Origin: Oscillospiraceae bacterium
GTDB lineage: Bacteria > Bacillota > Clostridia > Oscillospirales > Oscillospiraceae
Reading direction: 5' to 3'
Length of the DNA: 64,000 bases
Assembly (NCBI GenBank): GCA_910575695.1
Contig: CAJTGJ010000009.1
Coordinates: 59,360-123,359, forward strand
Position numbers and translations under genes: made by a program. The notes beneath the pieces are model-generated. The model had not been told where the DNA came from. It saw only the letters and a list, made by a program, of their open reading frames with translations, and ran no database searches. Shown here in pieces: positions 28,873 through 35,767 of the stretch. Every line of letters starts with the position of its first letter. Positions within the stretch are counted from its first letter, which is position 1.

Positions 28873-28901
28873 ATTTTATGGCGCACCCAGAATTGCATCA
28901 A
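28873..28901 (-). promoter_or_regulatory. Promoter of the seven-gene defence operon
   Basis: On the minus strand: -35 TTGATG (28901-28896), 17-bp spacer, -10 TAAAAT (28878-28873), 38 bp before the GTG start. No other promoter this good is seen within the operon. Confidence 0.6.
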
Positions 28902-28948
28902 TAAAGCCAGTTCATGTTCTTTGTTCTCGAGGAAACAATACAACAATA

Positions 28949-29096
28949 TCATTGTAAGCATACTTTAGCAAAAATGCAAGAAAATTTGTCTATTTTTACA
29001 AATTTGAATATGGCCTCGCTGCTCGGATGCTTTTCATGCTCCCGGATCAACTGCTCCATCGTAAAACGCGGCAGATTGATCGTTCGCGTTTTGCCA
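28949..29096 (-). pseudogene. Integrase fragment
   Basis: Reads GKTRTINLPRFTMEQLIREHEKHPSS, which parallels the integrase stretch VRTICLPQETVDLLVQEHEKHPS of element 2, then drifts into unrelated sequence. A piece of a different tyrosine recombinase left beside the defence operon. Confidence 0.55.
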
Positions 29097-29909
29097 CTAT
29101 GAATCGTCCGGGGCAACAACGACAAGGAATGAGCGGATGATTTGCCCCACAGCCTCACCTTCACCATTGGTGGTATCCGCATCTTTCTGATTCACAATAA
29201 GCGGGACGTGCCCCCAAATCTGTCCGACGTGGATGTAGTGGGCCTGACCATCCCCCTTCAGCGGCACCTGCACGTCAAAACCCTGCCCTACGGCCAGGAA
29301 TTGGACCGCCGCTTTTGCTGGGATCTCCATGTCATTACCTCTGTTACCGTATCGGGAATTTCCACGCCAGTCAAATGGATCTTGTGCCCCAGGTAGGCTG
29401 TGCTAAAAGCGGCGCTGCCGATGGCTGTCACGCCCTCCGGGATTTTGTAAACGCCGGAAATCTGGTCGTTGACCAGACAGATGAGTTTACCGTTTTCGTC
29501 GATCAGGCCGTTGTTTTCCACACGGAAATGGGGTTGCTCCCCGGTGAATTCAAAGGTGAGCTTTGGACAGCCGCAAAAGGCTTTGGGTTCGATGCGCGTT
29601 ACGCTGTCGGGGATGACGGCCCGTTCCAGGTCCATGCAGCCGGAACAGCTATTGCCGTCGATGGCCTCCATGCCCTCCGGGAACACGATCTCCCGGATGC
29701 CGGAACCGCCGAAAGCGAAGCTGCCGGTTCTCAGGAGGCCGGCCGGGAGGGTAATGCTGGTCACATCGCGCCGTTTGAAAAAGGCGCCGTAAAGCTAAGG
29801 CCCTCCGGTACATCCACATACCCGCCTGGACCGGTATACTCTTGGGCCATTTTTACCTTTTTCGGGCATAGTACGTCGTGCCGATGTCAAAGTCCTTCCT
29901 GTCTGCCAT
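29097..29909 (-). pseudogene. BspA-like leucine-rich repeat gene, disrupted
   Basis: Starts at 29909 (MADRKDFDIGTTYYA) behind AGGAG, then shifts frame to give EYTGPGGYVDVPEGL, and shifts again into LRR_5 repeats (TSITLPAGLLRTGSFAFGGS, IPDSVTRIEPKAFCGC, IPEGVTAIGSAAF; 29764-29288). After a further shift a different C-terminal region (MEIPAKAAVQFLAVGQGFDV, GHVPLIVN) runs to 29097, where the integrase fragment begins. It shares its N-terminal plan with the LRR proteins at 33123 and 35768. At least three indels make it a pseudogene. Confidence 0.65.
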
Positions 29910-29929
29910 GATAAATTTCTCCTATTACA

Positions 29930-30217
29930 ATAGATTTACGGTGGAAGGCACGGCAGCCAGCCGTGTCTTTTTCCACATTGTTGCCAAAGCTGTTAGAATG
30001 GGAAGGTATTGGTCTGACGTATAGCTCCAAGGACTAGCACGTCCATTTGAAAGTCCGTCAGCCAGCCTCTCATTCGCAGCGTTCGATTTATGCAGGTAGA
30101 GCCGTCTCGCTGGGGCAGCACCGCTCCGGCCTGGTGCGTCCGTGTCATCAAATAGATAGAATCGGCAATGATGGAAGGGCTGGGCGCCAATCAAATCTAC
30201 AATGGGAGTGTTGCACA
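29930..30217 (+). other. Non-coding left end of IS110 (possible bridge RNA region)
   Basis: About 290 bp without a convincing gene, directly before the IS110 transposase. IS110-group elements encode a structured bridge RNA in the end upstream of the transposase. I see short dyads (ggcacggcagcc region) but cannot fold it reliably by eye. Confidence 0.35.
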
Positions 30218-31456
30218 ATGAACGCGGCAGGGATCGATGTTTCCAAGGGGAAAAGCATGGTAGCGGTGCGCCGCCCCTTCAACGAGACCGTGGCAAAGCC
30301 ATTTGAGGTGCGCCACACCGGCAGTGAACTCAAGCAGCTGGCAGACTACTTGAAAAGCCTGGACGGTGAGACGCGGGTGGTGATGGAACACACCGGGCGG
30401 TACTACGAGCAAATCGCCCAGTTCCTTCATGATGCGGGGTTGTACGTCAGCGCGGTAAACCCGAAGCTCATCAAGGACTATGGCGGGGGAAACAGCCTGC
30501 GCCATGTGAAGACCGACAAGGCTGACGCCAAGAAAATCGCGGGATACGCCCTTGACAGATGGGTCGAATTGCGTCAACATACACCCATGGATACGATTCG
30601 TTACCAACTGAAAATGCTGAACCGGCAGTGCAGCCTCTACACCAAGACCAAGACGATGATGAAGAACAACCTCATTGCCCTTCTGGATCAGACCTATCCC
30701 GGCGTGAACGCCCTGTTCGACAGCCCTGTGCGGGAGGACGGGACACAGAAATGGGTGGATTTTGCCGCGTCCTTCTGGCATGTGGACTGCGTGCGGAGCA
30801 TGAGCCAGACTGCTTTTGTGCAGCGGTATGCCAAGTGGTGCAGGCAGCACAGGTATCAGGCCAGGGCGGGCAGGGCTGAGGAAATCTACGAGCATTCCAA
30901 AGACCTGATCGCCATGCTGCCCAAGGACGCTATGACCAAGCTGCTGGTTCGGCAGGCCATTGACGCCCTCAACGCCGTTTCCGCCACGCTGGAGCGCCTC
31001 AAGTCCGAGATGCTGAAACTTGCTTCCCAGCTCCCTGAGTTCCCTGTGGTGATGGCCATGCACGGTGTGGGCAACACCCTCGGCCCCCAGCTCATAGCAG
31101 AGATTGGGGACGTGACCCGGTTTGCCCACCGCAGCGCCATTACATCCTTTGCCGGTGTTGATCCCGGCGCCAACCAGTCCGGCACCCACGAGGCCAAGAG
31201 CGTGCGCACTTCAAAGAGCGGCTCGCCCGAGCTGCGTAAGGCACTGTTCCTGGTGATGGACTGCCTCATCCAGACCAAGCCCCAGGATGATCCCGTGTAT
31301 CAGTTCATGGACAAGAAACGCGCCGAGGGCAAGCCCTATCTGGTTTACATGACTGCTGGAGCCAATAAGTTCCTGCGCATCTACTATGGCAGGGTGAAGG
31401 AGTATCTGGCCACCCTGGAAGGGAATCCTACACCTAATCCTGAAGGACATTCCTAA
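30218..31456 (+). CDS. IS110-family transposase (DEDD recombinase)
   Basis: 412 aa from MNAAGIDVSKGKSMVAVRRP. RuvC-like DEDD catalytic residues: Asp in GIDVSKGK, Glu in VMEHTGRYYEQ, Asp pair in HVKTDKADAKKIA. C-terminal Transposase_20 region (MHGVGNTLGPQLIAEIGD, FAGVDPGANQSG, KSGSPELRKALF) carries the serine of this family. It acts with an RNA guide in characterised relatives. Intact length suggests a working copy. Its insertion lies between the broken LRR gene and the AAA+ operon. 31457-31587 is intergenic with T-rich ends and no gene. Confidence 0.9.
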   Translation: MNAAGIDVSKGKSMVAVRRPFNETVAKPFEVRHTGSELKQLADYLKSLDGETRVVMEHTGRYYEQIAQFLHDAGLYVSAVNPKLIKDYGGGNSLRHVKTDKADAKKIAGYALDRWVELRQHTPMDTIRYQLKMLNRQCSLYTKTKTMMKNNLIALLDQTYPGVNALFDSPVREDGTQKWVDFAASFWHVDCVRSMSQTAFVQRYAKWCRQHRYQARAGRAEEIYEHSKDLIAMLPKDAMTKLLVRQAIDALNAVSATLERLKSEMLKLASQLPEFPVVMAMHGVGNTLGPQLIAEIGDVTRFAHRSAITSFAGVDPGANQSGTHEAKSVRTSKSGSPELRKALFLVMDCLIQTKPQDDPVYQFMDKKRAEGKPYLVYMTAGANKFLRIYYGRVKEYLATLEGNPTPNPEGHS

Positions 31457-31587
31457 GCATTGCTGGATACGGCTTGACAGGCCGGCACTACGGTGGCGGC
31501 CTTACTTTTGTGCCCTTTTCGATCACCTCATTCTTTTTTGCTTTTCTGCAAATTTGCCCTTGACTTTTTATTTGCAGACTTTCAAAT

Positions 31588-33108
31588 TCAGTCCAGACTC
31601 CAGTCAAGTTCTTCCATTTTCTGAATGATCTCCTGCTGCCGCTCATAGAAGAGCAATTCTTTGTTGCAGGCGTAATACTCTTTGCAGCCGTAGCGTCCGA
31701 CGAACCGGGCGCAGTGGGGGTTAATGGTCAGCTCGGTGACCAGGATGAGCAGCTCCTGCCCGTCGGGGAACACCCCGCCGCAGAAGTGGAACAGGTTGGA
31801 CAGTTTCTTCCCGGCGTCCCCGGCGGATTTGCGCAGATCTTTCAACCGCTGGTCGAAGTCCCCCTTCAGCAGGGAGAAAGCGGCTTTGGCATCGGCGGGG
31901 CGCTCCTTCATCAGCATGGCCCGCTGGTCCTCCAGAATGGCGCAGAGGGATTCCCGCGCGGCCTGGGCCTCCCGGCTCATGGAGGACGCCCGCCGCCCAG
32001 CAGCCAGGGCTGCCCGCTGGCTCTTGATCTGCTTCTCCAGCAGCTTGGACGGGTCCGCCCCGGCCTTGGCCAACTCCGTCCGCACCGCTCGCAGCGCCTC
32101 TAACAGCTGCGTCTGGATCGCCTCGACGGCGCACACCGCCCGCAGATGCTCCGTCACTCCGTCCAGCAGCAGACCCAGCAAGGAAAGCCGTTCGTCGAAT
32201 TTCGCCTTCCGGGCCCGGTCCTTGATGGACTCATCCGCCTTGCCGGAGAGGATTTTATCCACCTGGTAGTCGGAGCGGTACTTGTTGAACAGATCGTAGT
32301 AGACGGCGAAGTCCTTGGCGATTTTCCGGTTTTGCAGGTACTGCCCCACCAGGTCCTCATCGATGGTCAGCCCGTGCTGCTCGTACAGCCGCATCATGTC
32401 CGACAGGTCGGACCAGCCCCGGGCGGTGGCGAACCGCTTGCCGTCCACGGTGGTCTCCACCTGGTAGAAGTCCCCCTTTTTGATCTCCAGATAGGTCATG
32501 ACGGCGGGGTGAGTGGAGCGGCTGTAGGCGTACTCCTTCCAGGCGTCGAAGTCGGGCTCCACGTCCACCCGCTTGAGCCGGTCCCAGGTGACGATGTCGA
32601 ACTCCCGGACCGAGTTGTTGTACTCCGGCGGGTTGCCCGCCGTCACCACGATCCAGCCCTCCGGGATCTTGTGGCGGCCGAAAATCTTGTACTGCAAAAA
32701 CTGGAGCATGGAGGGGGCCAGGGTTTCGGACACACAGTTGATCTCGTCCAGGAAGAGGATGCCCTCTTTGGTGCCCGTGTCCTCCATCAGGTCATAGACT
32801 GAGGCGATGATCTCACTCATGGTGTACTCGGACACGTCGTACTCCTTGCCGCCGTAGGTCTTGCGGACGATGAACGGCAGGCCCAGGGCGCTCTGGCGGG
32901 TGTGGTGGGTCATGGAGTAGCTCACCAGCCCCACCCCCAGCTCCGCCGCGATCTGCTCCATGATGGCCGTCTTGCCGATGCCCGGAGGGCCCATGAGGAA
33001 CACGGGCCGCTGCTGCTCAATGGGGATGACGTAATTTCCAAATTTGTCCTTGGTGAAATAGGCGGTCATGGCGTTCTGAATTTGGGTTTTGGCTTGTTTG
33101 ATGTTCAT
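31588..33108 (-). CDS. MoxR-type AAA+ ATPase
   Basis: 506 aa. Walker A GPPGIGKT (about 39-46), Walker B GILFLDEINC (about 115-124), sensor 1 VVTAGNPPEYN (about 155) and Arg-finger region near WDRLKR. A C-terminal ~220 residues of mostly helical and coiled sequence follow. MoxR ATPases act with VWA proteins as chaperone-like remodelers; here a VWA gene is two genes upstream in the same operon. ATG behind GGAGG, 14 bp after the LRR gene. The layout resembles the E. coli yehL-yehP pair in content. Confidence 0.82.
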   Translation of the reverse strand: MNIKQAKTQIQNAMTAYFTKDKFGNYVIPIEQQRPVFLMGPPGIGKTAIMEQIAAELGVGLVSYSMTHHTRQSALGLPFIVRKTYGGKEYDVSEYTMSEIIASVYDLMEDTGTKEGILFLDEINCVSETLAPSMLQFLQYKIFGRHKIPEGWIVVTAGNPPEYNNSVREFDIVTWDRLKRVDVEPDFDAWKEYAYSRSTHPAVMTYLEIKKGDFYQVETTVDGKRFATARGWSDLSDMMRLYEQHGLTIDEDLVGQYLQNRKIAKDFAVYYDLFNKYRSDYQVDKILSGKADESIKDRARKAKFDERLSLLGLLLDGVTEHLRAVCAVEAIQTQLLEALRAVRTELAKAGADPSKLLEKQIKSQRAALAAGRRASSMSREAQAARESLCAILEDQRAMLMKERPADAKAAFSLLKGDFDQRLKDLRKSAGDAGKKLSNLFHFCGGVFPDGQELLILVTELTINPHCARFVGRYGCKEYYACNKELLFYERQQEIIQKMEELDWSLD

Positions 33109-33122
33109 GGGGAAACCTCCGT

Positions 33123-34154
33123 TTACAGGTCTTTCAGCTTAAACTCCTTCAGCGGGTCCACAGGCTTGAGGTTTTTGCCCGCATAGTCCAGCACCGCCGC
33201 CTTGGCCGCGATATTGTTCTGCCTGTCACACTCCTCCAGGAGTAGGTCGATATCCTTCCGGGGAATTATCTTCTCGGCAAACATGAGACGCAAAAGCTCC
33301 TCGTGCTGGATTGCCACAGGGAAAAGCCGTTTTCTCTGGCCCTTGATGTACTTGAGGTAGCCCGCTTTGATCTCCTCATCCAGCTCCGCGCCGTCCAGAT
33401 ACGCTTTGGCAAAACCCGCACACGCCCCAGGCTTGTTCTTCGGCGCAAAATCATCAATGGGGATATGGGGCGCGATGATTGCCGGGCGGCTGTCCTCAAA
33501 TACGGACTTGTCGATCTCCTCGACGCTCTTTGGAATGGTCACGCTTTGAAGGTTTTTGCATCTCCTGAACGTGCCATGACCGATTTCCGTGATACCCTCC
33601 GGAATGACAACGTGTTCTATACTCTCGCAGTCAGCAAACGAATACCAGCCCAGTTCCTCGATCTCCTCCGGAATGACCACGTTCGTTTCTCTCCCCTGGT
33701 ATTTGATCAGAAAATGGTCCAGGACTGCAAACTCCCCCAATTTTTTGAGCCATAGAGTGTCCTCGAAAAGCACATGGGCGATTCCCGCGATGCATCTGGG
33801 GATGGTGACATTGGCAATGTTGGGGCAACCATAGAATATGTTCAGCTCAATTCCTACCGCGTCCTCCCGGTCCTGAAACGTCACGCTGGTCAGGTTCTCA
33901 CAATCGCGGAAAGCACTCATTCCAATCGACCGGACACTCTTTGGGATGGTTACGCTTTGAAGGCTGGATTCCCCGAAGGCATAGCTGCTGATTTCCCTCA
34001 CACTCTTCGGGATGGTGACGCTTTGAAGGCGGCGGCCACAGAAGACATCCGGGCCAATTTCCTTCACGCCCTCCGGGATGACCACATCGCCGCCGGGGCC
34101 TTTGTATTCCTCCAAAACGCCCTTCGTGATGACAAAATCCTGCTTGTTTTCCAT
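33123..34154 (-). CDS. BspA-like leucine-rich repeat protein
   Basis: 343 aa. Starts MENKQDFVITKGVLEEYKGP, then six or seven LRR_5 repeats (IPEGVKEIGPDVFCG, IPKSVREISSYAFGES, IPKSVRSIGMSAF, IPEEIEELGWYSFAD, IPEGITEIGHGTFRR, IPKSVEEIDKSVFEDS) to about 225, and a helical C-terminal domain (240-343). No signal peptide, so it is cytoplasmic, unlike surface BspA proteins. Probably a binding subunit for the AAA+/VWA pair it lies between. ATG behind AGGAGGAA. Confidence 0.78.
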   Translation of the reverse strand: MENKQDFVITKGVLEEYKGPGGDVVIPEGVKEIGPDVFCGRRLQSVTIPKSVREISSYAFGESSLQSVTIPKSVRSIGMSAFRDCENLTSVTFQDREDAVGIELNIFYGCPNIANVTIPRCIAGIAHVLFEDTLWLKKLGEFAVLDHFLIKYQGRETNVVIPEEIEELGWYSFADCESIEHVVIPEGITEIGHGTFRRCKNLQSVTIPKSVEEIDKSVFEDSRPAIIAPHIPIDDFAPKNKPGACAGFAKAYLDGAELDEEIKAGYLKYIKGQRKRLFPVAIQHEELLRLMFAEKIIPRKDIDLLLEECDRQNNIAAKAAVLDYAGKNLKPVDPLKEFKLKDL

Positions 34155-34193
34155 GGTAAAATTCCTCCTGAAAAATATTTGAATTTGACAAAA

Positions 34194-35594
34194 TCAAATT
34201 TCGTCCTTCTGCAAAACCAGCTTGATGGCCCAGGGGGGCACATCGGGGTTGTTGTACTCGTCCTCCACAAAGACGAAGGCGGCGTCGTAGTCCGGCTTTT
34301 TCTCCGGGAAGGTCCCGCAGCCGTCGGTGAAGTAGATCAGCCCCTTCAGGTTCTGAAACTCCTTCTGCCGCCGCAGCCCGTCCACATAGGCGAACACGGG
34401 CCGGAAGTCGGTGCCCCCCAGGCCCTTGACGGTCATGGTTTGCAGGTAGGCGTCAAATTCCTCCTGGCTGGTGATCTTCACATCCTCCTGAATTTTTGTG
34501 TCGCACTGGAGGATGTGGAGATTGATTTTGCTGAAAAAGCTCTCGGTTGATTTCAGCACATTATAGGTCTTTTGTACAAACATCTGCACCAGCTCCCCGG
34601 ACACCGAGCCGGAGGTGTCGATGGCAATCACAAATTCCCGGATGCGCTTGACCTCCCGGTACTCCAGGGGCTCGATGAGGGGCATATTCCGGTAGAGCTT
34701 CAGCCCGTAGGTATAGTACACATAGTCGAACTCGTCCGGGTCCAGCCGCATGACCTCCCCCCGGACGGCGAACTTCTTCAAAAAGGCGGTGTAGTCGTAC
34801 CGCTCCCGGTTGACCGCCCGCAGGTTCTGGGTCAGCGCCCCGGCCCGGTCCCCCTGGAGCTTGGAGAAGGTCTCCAGGTCCAGCTCCATCCGCCGGGCGA
34901 TGTCCTTCCAGGTCTGCTCCATAGCGGCGGAAAGACCGCTGGTAGAGTCTGCTCCACCTTCCCCATCGCCAGCATCTGCGTCCCCAGCGTCCGTGTCCCC
35001 GGTGTCTGCGCCTCCAGTACCTGCGTCCCCGGCATCTGTGTCCCCAGTACCTGCGCCCCAGGCCGGGGCCTGAATTTTGGCCGGGAGATACCAGGGAGCA
35101 TGGTCATCACCCCGGAACAGCTGCCGCAGTTTCTCCAGGTCCCGGGGCGGGTGGTCCTGGAAGTAGCGGTAGAGCTTTTCGGTGGTGAGCTGCTTGACCT
35201 CTTTCCGGAGCTTGTCCAGCTCTGCCGTCTGATGTTCCTGGCGTTTGGCGGCGGCGCTGGACAGCCCCAGTCCGTTGATGACCTCCTCCACCGCGATGTC
35301 GCAGGACAGGTCCCACAGCGCCTGGTCCACCAGGGTGTGGACGTACATATGCCGGAAGACACAGTGCATCACCAGATGGAGATAGTTTCGGACGCTGGCT
35401 TCCTTTTCTTCCTTGTAGCACAGCAGGACGTGCCGGGGGTCGTAGTACAGGTTCTGCCCGTCGGTGGCGAAGGGCAGGGATGCGGGGGTGAGGGCGAATT
35501 GGCTCAGGGCGGCGTCCAGGAACCGCAGGTTGACCAAAAGGGTGTTCCGGGACAGCAAAAGTATTTCACGGGCTAACGTTTCCGCTTGGGTCAT
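34194..35594 (-). CDS. VWA-domain protein with DUF2201-like N-terminus
   Basis: 466 aa from MTQAETLAREIL (GGAGGGG upstream; an in-frame start at 35627 lacks a ribosome site). N-terminal DUF2201-like region with LHLVMHCVFRHMYVH, a His-rich helix like a metallopeptidase; a low-complexity Asp/Gly/Thr/Ala linker from short tandem repeats (about 190-225); and a C-terminal VWA domain with the MIDAS motif IDTSGSVSGE, GGTDFRPVF and YFTDGCG. It heads the VWA-LRR-AAA+ operon and should be the partner of the MoxR ATPase. Confidence 0.8.
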   Translation of the reverse strand: MTQAETLAREILLLSRNTLLVNLRFLDAALSQFALTPASLPFATDGQNLYYDPRHVLLCYKEEKEASVRNYLHLVMHCVFRHMYVHTLVDQALWDLSCDIAVEEVINGLGLSSAAAKRQEHQTAELDKLRKEVKQLTTEKLYRYFQDHPPRDLEKLRQLFRGDDHAPWYLPAKIQAPAWGAGTGDTDAGDAGTGGADTGDTDAGDADAGDGEGGADSTSGLSAAMEQTWKDIARRMELDLETFSKLQGDRAGALTQNLRAVNRERYDYTAFLKKFAVRGEVMRLDPDEFDYVYYTYGLKLYRNMPLIEPLEYREVKRIREFVIAIDTSGSVSGELVQMFVQKTYNVLKSTESFFSKINLHILQCDTKIQEDVKITSQEEFDAYLQTMTVKGLGGTDFRPVFAYVDGLRRQKEFQNLKGLIYFTDGCGTFPEKKPDYDAAFVFVEDEYNNPDVPPWAIKLVLQKDEI

Positions 35595-35631
35595 AGCGGG
35601 TCCCCTCCTGTTGTGAATAAATTCCAAATAT

Positions 35632-35660
35632 AGTGTACCACCTTACAAAAAATTGTGCAA
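35632..35660 (-). promoter_or_regulatory. Promoter of the VWA-LRR-AAA+ operon
   Basis: Minus strand: -35 TTGCAC (35660-35655), 17-bp spacer, -10 TACACT (35637-35632), 38 bp before the start codon. Confidence 0.55.
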
Positions 35661-35676
35661 CTATGCTGCCAGCATA

Positions 35677-35705
35677 TGGTTTTTGCGTTTCGGATGTGGT
35701 ATGAT
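35677..35705 (+). promoter_or_regulatory. Promoter of the LRR-DUF4132 gene
   Basis: -35 TGGTTT (weak), 17-bp spacer, extended -10 TGGTATGAT (35697-35705). A dyad tatgct-gcc-agcata (35662-35676) lies between the two divergent promoters and could be a shared operator. Confidence 0.5.
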
Positions 35706-35767
35706 AGAAGAAATTCTTTTGGGATAGCGTTTCCCGGCTAAATACAACCTATAAAGGAGACTGCGGT

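Noticed and set aside
34960..35060. Tandem repeat as a separate regulatory element
   Set aside because: It is the low-complexity Asp/Gly/Thr/Ala linker inside the VWA gene and stays in frame.
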